Shown one piece after another: positions 21,990 to 62,841 of a stretch of DNA of 64,000 bases (position 1 is the first letter of the stretch; the number at the start of each line of letters is the position of its first letter). The notes beneath the pieces were generated by a model. It was not told the origin of the DNA and searched no databases. It was given only the letters and a program-made list of their open reading frames with translations. The translations under genes and the position numbers were made by a program. Source of the stretch: Salminus brasiliensis (Eukaryota > Chordata > Actinopteri > Characiformes > Bryconidae); the NCBI RefSeq assembly GCF_030463535.1, contig NC_132898.1:23473162-23537161 (forward strand), written 5' to 3'.

Positions 21990-22081
21990 AAGGTATAGGT
22001 GCACGTATTCGTCACTGTACAGTGTGGACTGTACAGCGAAATGTGTCCTCCGCATTTAACCCATCTGGTAGTGAACAAACA

Positions 22082-22170
<89 letters not shown>

Positions 22171-22325
22171 AGAGCGGTGGGCAGCCAACTCCAGCGCCCG
22201 GGGAGCAGAGAGGGTAAAGGGCCTTGCTCAAGGGCCCAACAGTGGCAGCTTGCCGAGCCCGGGAATCGAACCCACAACCCTGTTATCGATATCCCGGCGC
22301 TCTAACCGCTGAGCCACCACTGCCC
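21990..22325 (-). mobile_element. tRNA-derived SINE with internal (CA)n
   Basis: On the minus strand the head reads GGTGGCTCAGCGGTTAGAGC from about 22320, with a B-box-like GTTGTGGGTTCGATTCC at 22262-22278 and the family body CTGTTGGGCCCTTGAGCAAG. It has the same head as the SINE at 831. A long (CA)n array at 22082-22167 interrupts the body. The 3' part has the fish-SINE sequence complementary to AAATGTGTCCTCCGCATTTA. Confidence 0.8.
22082..22167. repeat. (CA)n microsatellite
   Basis: About 43 CA repeats lie inside the SINE. The cysteine/valine- and histidine/threonine-rich frames across it are artefacts. Confidence 0.95.
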
Positions 22326-22339
22326 CTCTTGCCCTCTTG

Positions 22340-22644
22340 AAACCTTGCTCCAGAGCAACACTTCTTTCTGGAAGTGTCTTTCTATGCAGTGTTTAGTATC
22401 TACCAAAAGTGCTCCAAAGTAGAACAACCAGTGAACTGGCAACAAGGTCATGGGCACCCATGGCTCACTGATGCGATCCATGGAGGCCCCACCTCACAAC
22501 TTACAGGATCTGCTGCTAACGTCTTGTTTCCAGATACTACAGGACACCTTCAGAGGTCTTGTGGAGTCCATGCCGAACTGTTTTGGTGGCATGAGGGGGA
22601 CCTACACTATATTAGGCAGGTAGTCTCAATGAGACTGATCGATT
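22340..22644 (+). mobile_element. Tc1/mariner deletion derivative (second copy)
   Basis: It contains TATCTACCAAAAGTGCTCCA-like sequence from the transposase start joined to TCCATGGAGGCCCCACCTCA and GGAGTCCATGC from its C-terminus, ending near GACTGATCGATT as a decayed inverted repeat. The internal deletion resembles that of the element at 1-500 but keeps more 5' sequence. The 5' end is disrupted next to the SINE. Confidence 0.65.
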
Positions 22645-23192
22645 TATATTTGTCTTTAATATGTACCTTTATGACACCATCCTTGAGATATAGAAACACT
22701 GAAAATGATCTTGAGTTTTTAAACATCTGCATTTGAACAAATGTAAAAAAAATGTGTCAATTATCATTCAAATATTACAAAAAGATCAAGAGCAAACATC
22801 ATAAAACAGAAAGAAGCCAGAGAATTACAAGACACAAACCAAGACACAAATGAATGCAATACCCATGCTCACCTTGTTAAAACATGTACTTTTTTATTGA
22901 AGAAAACCGTGTATTCAAAAGCGTAATTTAAAAAGTATGTCTTGCAGTCATGCAGTCTTTTAAAAGCACCTTTGAATGGCTTCATTAGGAAGAGTGGCTC
23001 TGCTAACCCAGCTTAAACCACTGTAATACCAAAGGTTTTAACTTGACACCACAATAGCAAATGTGTCCTTCACTCGCAAATAGCAATGCGTTGACATAGC
23101 TGACCAAGCAACTACATTTGCAAGACCATCCTTAAGGATATGTCAGCTTCTAAATTTTAAAACATTAATAAAAAAAAAACAAAATAAACTGC

Positions 23193-23232
<40 letters not shown>

Positions 23233-24277
23233 CTGATCTAGTTTTTTGATAATAGTGGTCTCTGAATGTTAGTAATGGTTAAAATATATTTTAGTATGGG
23301 GTTTGTGGAGAGGCAATAATTGCCTCAACATATTATTCAACTTGATATTGAGTTGTTTTGTTGAAGTTTCACTGACTACATAACATTAGTGTTACATATT
23401 AGCTATAGCAATTGTTAGCTAGATGCCATCCACACCTAATGTGTTTGTCATGTGTAACAATGATTTGCACATGCTGAATGCTATTGCTTGGTTTCAGTGG
23501 TAGTTGTTACTGTCAAAAGTGCTATACAAATATATTTGATTTGATTTGATTCTACAGTTTACTTCTCCTTTACTTAATATATAATATGATCTATCTGATT
23601 TATTTGGTATATACTATAAATATATATTTGAGGTACAGTAAGTTGACTGTTTTTAAATAGGGTAGTTTTCACCCTTTCAGACCTATATGTTTGCATAATC
23701 AGGAAGGAGTCAATACAGTCTGCGTGTGTCTACAGTCTGTAATGTGACTTTATGAATGTCTTAGTATGCACAACTGATATTTCAATCATTAAGCTAGTCA
23801 CTTGGCGACAACTTGCATTCTTCCTTAGAGAAAGGTCAAGGTTGTCTTAAAGAAGGAGCTGTTCCAACAACTCTTACATTCTAACAAAGAACTGAAATGA
23901 AGCACCATATTTGTTACTGAATCTACTGAATACAGTCTACATCATATTCTAAAAATGTAAGCACATTATAAACATTAAAACAGATATACATAATTGTATT
24001 TATTTGAATAAGACAACCTATACGATAAATTGCATTGTAACAAACATTTTATTTATTTATTTTTGTTCTGAAGTATGACTAAACATTGAATGCAACACAA
24101 TAATTAAGAATTATTTATTAATAAAAAGAACTTGAACTTGGTGTTCAGCACAACTGTCCTCTGACTGTTGTGTGGTATAAATATCATCATTCTCACAAGT
24201 TCACAGGATAACAACTGTTGTTCCCATGTTTCCTTCTTTGTCATTTGAAAGGCTCTCAAGGACCTTGAAACAGAATT
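22645..24277. other. Intergenic DNA between pseudogene and myh-B
   Basis: No gene recognised. It contains an (AAT)n array at 23193-23230 and, at about 23516-23552, AAGTGCTATACAAATATATT followed by TTGAT repeats, a common fish retroelement 3' tail. Confidence 0.4.
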
Positions 24278-24302
24278 CCAGTGACATCTGAGAGCTTCTC
24301 CA
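24278..24302 (+). promoter_or_regulatory. Upstream block shared with myh-A
   Basis: CCAGTGACATCTGAGAGCTT, continuing into CTCCA, is the counterpart of 6396-6420. Just downstream, 24341-24359 matches 667-685 near the left edge of the window. Its place 0.5 kb upstream of the myh-B TATA box fits a distal promoter or enhancer element. Confidence 0.45.
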
Positions 24303-24740
24303 CAGCTAAACTGGGCTCTCCACAAGAGCCAATGTGTATTAAGGAGATTAAGCTAAACATAAGACCAAAACAATGTCTGCTCTCCAGTAAGAGATTTTTT
24401 TTCTTTTTACACAACGGCCAATACTAAAGCTTGGCCATGAATAAGATCTTCAAATATACTAAATAATTTTAATGCAGTGGTTTATTTTCTTATTGCCATT
24501 TAATTTAATTTAAGTAACTCAAACCACTTTGTTACATTGTTTACTCAATGTTAATCTCATGTACATTTCTCAATTAGATCATTTAAGCTTGAAGTTAATT
24601 TAAAATGTCTAATGTGATTCCTCATTTAAGGTCACACTGTACAATATAAACACAATAACATCAGAGTCATTGTCATAGACAGAAGTCAAGGCATCAAGTG
24701 TGCCAAAAAATTCACACCTAAACAGAGTGAAAAGGCATGC

Positions 24741-24837
24741 CCAAATAGAGCAAGTCAACATTGCTGACTGAACATTCATCTCTCTATATAAGAAGCTGCC
24801 TCAGACTCCACCAAATATCCACAGGCAGCCAGCAAAG
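24741..24837 (+). promoter_or_regulatory. myh: myh-B core promoter and first non-coding exon
   Basis: CCAAATAGAG at 24741-24750 lies exactly 44 bp upstream of the TATA box TATATAA at 24785-24791. Transcription would begin near 24815. The first exon ends CCAGCAAAG at 24837 before a GTGAGT donor, matching the exon 1 end of myh-A. Confidence 0.72.
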
Positions 24838-25589
24838 GTGAGTGACAACTGATATATAGTCTCTGGGGAATTGATACAATTTCTAGGCATTCTGATAAGT
24901 ACTTCATATTTGAAAATAAAAAAGGGAAAATTCATTCCAAAGTGTTAATTAATGTCTATTGTTTTTCTTTCAGCATCTCCAAAAACTTCAGAGACTTTTT
25001 TCCTTTCTGCACGGAGGCAGAGGTGAATCATTTTGAGCATTGATTGAGAAGCAGAAGCTATTTTAATGAACCAATTATGAACTGCTTAATAATTCAAAGA
25101 CTTATTCCAATACATATTTTACTGCACTCTCTGCAGGGCTCAATTGTTGCCTGTATAGGATTAGCTGTTATAATATGCTGGGTCTTAAACCTTCTTCCTA
25201 AGGAATTATTTTCATGAAGAATTGTAAATAAAACAAACCTCATTGTAAATAAAACAACCTCAACTTGTTGTTTTCTATTAACAACAATTAAATAATGTAG
25301 GTGTGTCATGGGGTGGGAACTGACCTCAGCCAGAAATGCATGAAATAAATAACCATAATAATTTGTGATTATTAAGGTGAATTATTATTTCAAAAATTGT
25401 TGTTTTATCAGCTTGTCCAAAATTGCAAAGATGCTGCAAATGTGGTACATTGATCCTGGTTAATACTTACTCTTAAAGCAGAACAATTTAACTATACTCT
25501 GAACTATTCTTCATTTTACTAAATGTAAGCAACCTGTCATGGTTATCTAATCTTTTTTCTGTATTTTTTGTTTTTGTTAAAGTTCCGCA

Positions 25590-38107
<12,518 letters not shown>

Positions 38108-38186
38108 TGGAAACCCAGTTCTGACAGCATAGCAAGCCTTCATATAATATGAATTACTTGTGAAATGATGTTAATAGACCAATAAG

Positions 38187-38192
38187 AATAAA
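38187..38192 (+). terminator. myh-B polyadenylation signal
   Basis: AATAAA lies 79 bases after the TGA stop at 38105-38107, a spacing close to that of myh-A. Confidence 0.75.
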
Positions 38193-38254
38193 CAGAGCCA
38201 ACCAGTCTTGTTTGTCATTACTAAGTATTTTATGTTTTTCATTATACTCCAGTT

Positions 38255-38569
38255 TAGGGCTGGGCGATATGGTAAAAATATTATATCACAATATTTAGAG
38301 CCATTTTCAGAACACACAATATTTATCACGATAGACGTGATCGCGGACAAAATCCATCTATAGTGACATATTTTTAAAAACTATCCAAACACTCTCCCTT
38401 ATTTAGTACAGTAATTTTTATTTAAAATGTGCCGCACTTCATCCAGTTAAGCCAGACATTTCACTGTTTCTAATGAAACAGATATACTACAAGTATCACA
38501 ACATATTGTGTATCACGATAACAAAATTTATCACGCTACAATAAAATTTGGTCATATTGCCCAGCTCTA
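38255..38569. mobile_element. hAT-type MITE downstream of myh-B
   Basis: It begins TAGGGCTGGGCGATATGG and ends with the complement of TAGAGCTGGGCAATATG, the typical ends of a widespread fish hAT MITE. Flanks CTCCAGTT and TTCCAGGT match at 6 of 8 bases, a decayed target duplication. It is about 315 bp with no coding sequence. Confidence 0.75.
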
Positions 38570-41500
38570 TTCCAGGTTCTAATTTCAGCAATCACTGCAA
38601 TGTCAACTATGGCACATAGCATTTTTACACTTGTGGAAGGACTTAAGGAATAGATTGTAGTCACTAGAGATACAAAACGAAATACCTCACAAAATTTGAG
38701 TATTTGTCAGTTAACATTAATCAAATGCCATGACTGTTTCTTAAACATTCAATATAACATAAAATATGATTGATATAAAAGTGTTTCCAGATATATAATA
38801 ATTAGACATCTGTAGCACATAAAATATCGGTTTTAGAAATTAGTATAAAAAAATTAAAATACATGTTTCGTTACATCCCTAGATATCACACCACAGAGAT
38901 TACAAAAGTTACTGCTAATCTACCTAACCTAATAACTCCAAAATGACAACAATTAAATGCCATGTCTATGCAAACTATAGTTTTCAAATATAAGTGTAAA
39001 AAAATAGTGATTTATTGAATATGTCACAATAAGTTTTTAATACTGTATTGATTTACAAAAACAGTAAACATTTTAAAATTAATAGTTTATATGCACATTG
39101 GGAGCAGACAGTGGTTAATTTTGTTGTGTGTTTAAACCCTGACTGCTAGATAACCGTGTTTTACTCTGTGTTTTGATCCCTGTGTTCTGACTGCATAAAA
39201 AAGAAAACTTCTTTTATGCAGGTTTTATACATACAATGTGTTTTTTGCACCATGACGATTCCCCTAAAACAAAATAGCAACATATCACCTTGCTTACAGT
39301 GCAATACTATGTATTGAACCAATAACTGTGTTATGTTTTTAAGACAAATTATATTTTTCACTTTTGTTATCACCAAGGGTGCTAATTTGTCCTATTTCTA
39401 CATATGGCATAAATCCAACATGAATGTTTGCACTGTTCCTTAAGCAGAGATAAGTTACTAAACTAAATTGTATCTAAATTGTATGTTTCCATTATTTCAA
39501 GTTTGGAACTTAATATACTACTTAACTGAAAAGTGTATTTGCAATAACTTCCAGCAAATATTTCATGTCACTAAAGCAGATGTCCAACAATTATGCTAAC
39601 ATGGTTTATGTAGATTAAATATTATTATTATTTCAATATTATATGTCAGCGATACTCCTGCAACAGTGTACTAGTGACATCAATGTACTCGACTATAGTT
39701 CCAAGTAAGATCTGTCCATGAAGAGGTGAAGTGGTCTACTACATACATTTACCTACATTAGTACTACTATGAAAAACATGTATATTAAACAGCTGCCAGG
39801 ACAGATAACTAAATTGCAAAATGCAAGTAAAATCTTTGGTTTTGCCATTTCAAAAAAACTAATTACAATACAATCTACATTGTATATTTACAATATATGC
39901 CACTGTTGTGGATATTAAGTTATGTGTCAGTAACATCTTCCTGTTAAAAGAAAAATACTCACTTTTGTTTCTTACGCCCTTTGACATCTTCAACTGGGTG
40001 CAACTGTTTGTTGTGTGGAAGGTCGTTTTGGTTATGGGAGCAAAGGATTCTCCAGTTCTTTAGTAACACAATGAGGCTTAATCACTGGTGCCAAGCTGTG
40101 ATGCTGTGAGATCATACTTATAAAAGAGAAGTTATGGGTATTCATTATCTCTTAAGGCTGCCTGACACATGGCTATCCAATGTCACTTGTTCATTTCAAA
40201 AGGAGTTAATTTCTGTGTCATTCACACGTTTTCCAGACAACAAACACTGCATTGACTCTGAACAAAGAAAGTGCGCATTTCACACTTAATATCAGTCTTG
40301 AGTACAGGACATAGTAAATGTCTGGGGAAAATGTATTAACCAGCAGAGTTGTCGTTGCCAGAGGTGTCACTGTTCCCTTTGTGCAACAGATGTTTGGAGC
40401 TAATGTTCTGGCCATCAGCATTATCAAAGTTACTTAACAGAGACCTCTGGCACGAAAGGTCAAGCAGATAGTTGCATACAAGGACACAGAATGAGTTTAC
40501 CATTAGGTCTGGTGTTCAGTTTTAATAACACTCAAACAACACTTTCCCCCTGTAAAGTTTCTGCCCTGAACCCAACCTACTACAATCATAGTAACTCCAC
40601 AAAGACACTACAGCTTGTTAATTAACAGGTGATAGTATGTTATACGAAGCTAGTCATCTACAGCTTTAGCTTATAGTTAGGCCAAATAAACATGCTAACT
40701 TAGCTAGCTAGCTAACCAAGCAAAGGCCTGACCTGTTCTAAAGTCGCCCCTTCTGTACTTTACTTACTCTGATAGCCAAACAAATAGTATATAGTTTTGT
40801 TAATTTCATGTCTTGTATTTTTCTTTTACCATACGCATTTTAACACACCTTTACTAACACACCAATACTGAGAATACAGTTTAACCACTAAAATATCTAG
40901 GTATGTGCACTTCAGAACTTAAAGCTTGTCCATGGTGGTCTCCAAAGCAGCATTTGTGCAGTGTGAATACAGTAATGCTAATTGTCTCTTTTTCACTCTA
41001 TTTGCGCCACACACACACATTGGCTCAGGCCTCCTGATGGTCAGTCGATCCCTGGTGTAAGCTTACTTTTAATAGGTTTTTGAACTCTGCTCTCTCCCGG
41101 TTCACCAACCCTGAACTAAAGCCAACTTGTGTATTGTTTTCCCAGAACAGATTATTAAATCAAATACTCTCCCTGCTATTCTTGTTCCATTATTAGGTTA
41201 ATGGCCAACACAAGAACTGCAACTGTATACCGATGACATTTGTGTCTTAATATACTACTTAGTTAAACTGAACATTAGTTTCTTCTAATTACTGGTTATA
41301 TTAGTTACAGGACTAAAGAGCTGTGGGCATCTCTATTGCACAAAAAAGAGTAGGACACAACAGGTTTACTTTATATTGTGTTCAAACGATTACAATACAT
41401 TTGTACCAGGTGCTCTCATGATTAAAACCCTAGTGGCTATAGCTGGGAGCCTAACTTTGCTCTCCTAACTGCCTCTGCTTTTCATTATGAATGGCAGGTA

Positions 41501-43590
41501 TTATATATATATATACAGAAGTGATTTAATCAGACGAGTTATGTACTTAATGACATACTCATCTGAGACATGTTAAAGGTACATGTGAACTGTGAGCAAA
41601 GTAGAAATGGCACAGATCTGATACCTGGTATCACATGGGGCTAATATCAGCAACAAACCCTCTCCACATTTATTATGTAAAATCTTTTATTCTGAAATCT
41701 TTTATTCTAAAAACTATTATATTCACAGTCTCATACCAAATTTGTCACTTGGGCAGCCAGCTGTTGACCTAAAGCCAAGTAAAACAGCTGAATGCAACAC
41801 CAAAATGCTAAGGCAGTAAATCCTGGAAAAGAGCACTAACATTCACCAGCTGTCTCACCACTCAGCCTTCATTCCTGGAGAGCACACACATGCATAGTTG
41901 CAGTCCGTTTCTCTTCAGTTAAAAAGGTATAAGTTAAAAGGTCCATCACAGCCATCTGCATGCACTATTCTGATATTCTTTCCACAAGAGCTTCAACTGC
42001 AACAAGAATACCACAAGCAGTATGACCAAGAGCCACGATTAAAAGAGTAAAAACTGAACCACTGACTGTATAGGTAACATATATGATCTATCCACCTTAT
42101 TTTGCCACGCCCACTTTCAAGAGTTTCTTTCTTCCACTTCACTTCATGCAAAATGTTTAGTGTTTAGTATTAAATGATTTGTGGTCATATTGTATTTAAA
42201 GTAAATACAGTCTGAAGTAGGCTACTACTGAGGACACTGATCATAAAGTGGCTTACTGTGCTAAACCACAATGTCAGCAAGCTATTTAACGCTATTTAGA
42301 GCACAGCTAACTTTCGAACACAACAAAAAGACTGGAGTCCTGTGGGGCACCATATTTAAAGAAAAGGAGCTGCGTCTGTGGTTTAAGGCACTAAATTTGA
42401 AACATCCAGCCAAACGTCTTCTTCTACTGTTTTGTGAGGAGAACCCCAACACTAGATGTCTTTACCAAGTCTTTACCAAGAGAAATGGCTCAGTTATGAA
42501 GCTTTGGTGAAGTGGACACATCAGGAACTAGTGAGGCTGTCAGGTAAGACGACAGTCTAGTGCTAACCTATCTAAAAGCCTCACAAGCACCCATCACATT
42601 CGCTTCACCGGCGCGATAACAGATCAGTTTCTTTAAGTAAAAACATTCTGTCGGTTTCCCCCAAACAAAACTGTAAAAACAGACGTATAAACATTTGGGT
42701 GGGTGTTTTTTTTTTCTTTAACCATAGACAGGTCCACTTCTTTGGGAGGCGGTGTAGAGTACGAAAGTTCATACCATGAAAACATTGTTAAAGATTTACA
42801 AAAAATTTAGATGAAGCTCATTTTGTCCACTTATTTCCCTGTAGCAGGAAACTTTTAAATGAAAAAGATACAGTTCATTTTTAGCAAATATGACAAATAT
42901 AATTCATTGTGATACATATACTTTTAAGCAGCTCTTCTTAATAGTCAGAGTTTTTAGATCAAGCTAAAATAGTCTAATACATGCATTTGTGGGCACACAG
43001 GCAAAAACACATGACGTAAACCTCCTGTTACCATGTGCCGGTGACATTTGACCCTTCTGCACAGCTGAGAGGATTGAACCCTTTATACTGTCATCCTGGT
43101 TTAAAGCCAAAAAATAGTTTTAAAGAAAAACCCTGCCACTGAAGCTGAAGCTGTCGCTTTAATTCACTTTAACACTTTAAAGTCATATTTAAAGATTTGT
43201 CTACAGGGTAGCAGCACTGTTAAAGGTGGCTCAGACACTTTGATTTCTATGTGATTTTCCTACAGTCGATGTCACATTAAAATAAAGCTGTGACATTTCT
43301 AAGGCCTCACTCTAACATTGTTAAGAAGGTTCTCTATTTAGATGGTTCACTGAATGAAATAAATATAAAATGATTTTCTCTGCATGTTTTGGCTTATAAA
43401 CAGGGCACATTTACATATGATAAGCTACTGTCTGAACACTGATGCATATATAAAATGTATATTGAATAGTATAGAAAAGTATAGAAAAGTTACTTCCTGA
43501 AACACTCAATGCTTCAGTACAGCGGGACTGAATACAAATCTATTATTGGCAAGCATCTACAAACAGTGCAAGTCACCACAGAGACAAAAA
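38570..43590. other. Intergenic DNA between myh-B and myh-C
   Basis: About 5 kb with no convincing exon, RNA gene or full-length element. A 79-codon frame at 42271-42510 has no recognisable family. This spacer shows none of the upstream block shared by myh-A and myh-B, so myh-C upstream control appears to differ outside the core promoter. Confidence 0.4.
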
Positions 43591-43598
43591 CTATGTGA

Positions 43599-43688
43599 CC
43601 AAGTAGAGAACGTGTTTTTTGCTGAGTCAACAGAAACACTGCTTTAAAAGAGAAAGGATTTCCTAAGCACAGAAGAGACCCAGGCAAG
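43599..43688 (+). promoter_or_regulatory. myh: myh-C core promoter and first non-coding exon
   Basis: CCAAGTAGAG at 43599-43608 lies exactly 44 bp upstream of TTTAAAAG at 43643-43650, which stands where the other two genes have TATATAA. Transcription would begin near 43673; exon 1 ends CAGGCAAG at 43688 before GTAAGG. The non-canonical TATA element could change promoter strength; that is inference. Confidence 0.6.
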
Positions 43689-44031
43689 GTAAGGCGGTGG
43701 ATACGAAACAAGGCTTGGGGGACAGTCTAACTATAAATATTTCTGAATGTTTAGACATGTTGTTACTTCGAGGGATTTAGTAGTTCACAATGTTACATTT
43801 ACATTAGAAAAACATAACTGCAGTGTTGTTATTTATAACTGAACAACAAAAATGTTGTTTCCCTTCTCAGCATAACATAAGACAACAGTTTTTGTTTCAG
43901 GACATCTTAAAAAGGTAAAGTAAAAAAAGAAATTCAGCTTACATTTTATTTATGTGTGCCTCAAAACCTAATTGTGAAATAAATATAATAACAGAAACGT
44001 CACTTTCTTTTTTTCCATACGAAAGGCAATT

Positions 44032-59672
<15,641 letters not shown>

Positions 59673-59700
59673 AGAAAGGACATGAGAAGGAAATGGTCAT

Positions 59701-59749
59701 AATAAAGGAATAAGCTGGGTAAAGGTTTTTGCAACGTGACAGTAATAAA
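59701..59749 (+). terminator. myh-C polyadenylation signals
   Basis: Two AATAAA hexamers, at 59701-59706 and 59744-59749, follow the TAG stop at 59670-59672. Either gives a short 3' UTR like those of the other two genes. Confidence 0.72.
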
Positions 59750-59793
59750 GGATGTTTATGTATTAAGTTTGTGATAGAATTTCTCAGACGTTA

Positions 59794-59868
59794 TTAAAGG
59801 GCCCATATAAAGAGAAACTGAAATGTCATCAAGAAAAATAACATAAAAATAGCATATGGGCCCTTTAA
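59794..59868. mobile_element. 75-bp palindromic mini-element with TTAA ends
   Basis: TTAAAGGGCCCATAT at 59794-59808 and its exact reverse complement at 59854-59868 flank 45 bases. TTAA at both ends suggests a piggyBac-type MITE. It starts 45 bases after the second myh-C poly(A) signal. An identical arm occurs at 3985-3999. Confidence 0.55.
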
Positions 59869-59869
59869 G

Positions 59870-62841
59870 AGAAGTCTGATTTCATTGTGTTGTGCTTTTC
59901 CATCAGCTCTAAAACATGAAACAACAAACACATCACACTTTTCTGACGTGAAAAATATGAATGTCTTTATCACTAATTCTCTTATAAACATTTTCTTTTT
60001 TTTTCAATTTCTCAGAGGTGAATGACACAATATGATACAAAGTTAGCCATTCTGGACATTTTTGTGCCATCTGTACAAAATGGAGCAATACGGAAGACTG
60101 GAGAAAAAGGGACCTCCCTCATCTCCCTCACAAACTTCAACAAAAAGAAATGTAAAAAAAAAATAAATAAAAAAGCAGAGGGAGACAAACATTCCTATTC
60201 ACATTATTCAATTCACTGTAATACTGAAGGCTTTTACATAATACTGATTATGTTAGTAATAACTTAATTATGGCAATTTTTTTAACAATACAAACATCAA
60301 AGCCAAGCCTTAAACCAAAATGGTCACAATGAAGCTGCGTCATGCTGTTTCTCTCAGTCAGTCTCTGTGTTCTTTATTGTGCTCTTATGAAGAATTATAC
60401 TCAATATTAAATCCAGTATTGCTAAATCGTTTCCTTTGTTTTCTGAACACAAACAGCTGTCCTTAAAAAAGTCAATTCAATTGAGAATCCGCACAGACCT
60501 AAGGTAACCCATGACGTCATTTAAAACTAAACCATCTGAAAATACCTTTTTTTAGGTTGCCTCTAGTAAGTAAACACTTTGGAATGCCAGATACTGACTT
60601 TTTCTTCTTTTGGCCAAATTAAAACTGCGGGATCTCTGAAGGAAAAATAAAACGATTCCATAAAACTTAGGCGCAACTACGCTTCTAAAAATCTAAATCT
60701 CAATAAATACTTTCATGCAGTATACATATCAAAACAAAGCTTTTAAAAATCCCACATAAACTCAGGATATCTGAAATACCTTTTTTTTTAAAAAACAAAG
60801 TATGTACCCAGTTAGGACAACGGCTGTAGAGTCTTGGGCAGTTTCCGAGCTATGAATGTGCTTCTGTGGAGAATTAAAGTTCTGTGGTCACTTGTATAAA
60901 ACATCGTATGTGAATTCTGCCAATTTCGCTCTAATTAAGCCACATAAAATCTCTTAAATGGGAAAAAGTTCAAATAGGAAAATTTAAACAGAATTTGGAA
61001 CATATTCACATGTTTAAAGGTGCTCAAGAATGAAGAATTGTATTCATTCTGGCTGAATAATGAGTTTCTGGCATCATGGAAGTGACAAACCGTGATCACT
61101 CTTTTTCCTCCTTCAAAAGAAAATCTGATAGAACTAAAACAGAACTGTAAAACGAACCATGATTCTTGGCTTGGGCATGCAGTTCTAGGAAAACTTTTAA
61201 ATGGGTATACAACTTTTACTTTATGCTCGTCTAAATCATTCCTGACATCTTACACTTATTTTACTAAGGCTTCTAAATGGTTCTTGGCTTAAACCCTACA
61301 GTTCTAGATATAGAACCTTCACCTTATGCTGAGGTTATTTAAACTTTAAAGATGAAATAACCTCTACATCAGGTAAACATAATATCCCAGTTAAATATTT
61401 TTCCCGGAATTTTATGTTTGAACAAAGTACAATTTAGGAACCTATATTTTGCGAGTGTGAGGTGTTAGGTCTGACACAGTTAAGCACTTTAGTTTTTGAC
61501 AGTTGCAAAGTTTAAATATCAACTTACAGCTTTAAATTCATCACTTAAGATGTTTTATGCAAGCATACAGTGTTTTGTAATAGTTACCTAAATGATATCC
61601 AGTGCACTGGGTAAAGTGTACAGTGCACCACATATCAAAACACAAACCATTTTAGAATTAGCCTGGAAGTAAGGACTGTCACTTTCCCATCATGCACAGG
61701 GAAACAACACCCCAGAAAACATTCTCTTCATCAAAGAAAAACTAAATAAATAAACAATAAATTACACTGAGCTCATTCAGCTCAGCATGGTTTTAGAACC
61801 TCATATTTACATCAATACAACACACAGGCAAAATAGTATCGCTTTCCTATAGACAGAGGCAATGGTACAGGCCCAGAGTTTAGAAGAGGGAGCATGTCGC
61901 CAAGCCAATGCTAGAGGCTTAGCTAAAGAACCAAGACTGTAAGATTTCAAACTAATCGTCTTCCTCAGCTATTCTCATGAATTCAGAATTGGCCAAACTC
62001 AAGGCCCCTACGACACGTCTGTCCAATAGGAGTAGTGCACCAAGGCACTGTTGGGTAGCAAATCAGGCAGCCACTTTTGTACACAATATATGCCCTTTAA
62101 ACATTCTACGAACATCTTTTCTCAAATAACGTCAAAATATGACTTTTGTCCTATTTTACACAAAGCAGACAACCAATAAGGGCCGTGCCTTCTAGGCAGA
62201 GAAGATATGCATAACAGGGGAAATATTTGGAGTAAATTTAAAACATCCCAGGCTGTTGAAACCACAAAGCACTGGGCATGATGTTAAAACCAGAAAGTAG
62301 CAAGGCGTTAATAAAAAAAAAAAAAACGGAACAAAACAAAAACAAGCTAAGCTTTAAGATTGCAAGATGCACATTTTCAAAAGAAGTGCTGTAGTCGTCG
62401 TTACATTTCAACAGAGAGTATCATTATTGTAAACACTGGTCAAGATCCAACAACCAAAACACCTTGTCCTTGATCAAATGTTGGACTTAGCAAGCAGGCT
62501 TCGGAGCACACATTACATTTATGGCAACTTGAATAATGTTTTTCAAAAGAAAAAAGATAATAAAATAACGAACGAAATCATGTTCAAAAATGTACGACCC
62601 AGAGGAGTCTGTAGAAGATATGCACAACGACAGGTCACCAAGACACAAACAGCATCTCAATCAACCCATCCGGCTTTGTTGAGAACATCAGCTGCTCTTT
62701 CAGAAAGCACTTCAGAATGGGGCACGGAGGTTTGGGAAGACAACAGGAGCAAAAAGGGAACATGGAGGAGGTTGTGAGAACAGAGAAGATTGTGAGATTG
62801 GGTTTGAGAAAATCACACAGGAAAAGGGCAGTGAGAGAAAC
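59870..62841 (-). other. Non-coding DNA; probably includes the cacna2d2-like 3' UTR
   Basis: No coding exon on either strand. It lies directly downstream of the minus-strand alpha2delta stop codon at 62842, so at least part should be its 3' UTR. A minus-strand AATAAA (TTTATT on the plus strand at 60373-60378) is one possible poly(A) signal. The extent of the UTR cannot be fixed without transcripts. Confidence 0.4.

Noticed and set aside
22083-22277. Cysteine/valine- and histidine/threonine-rich frames
   Set aside because: Products of the (CA)n array inside a SINE.
42271-42510. 79-codon open frame in the myh-B to myh-C spacer
   Set aside because: No recognisable family, no promoter or splice context; its length is unremarkable for chance.
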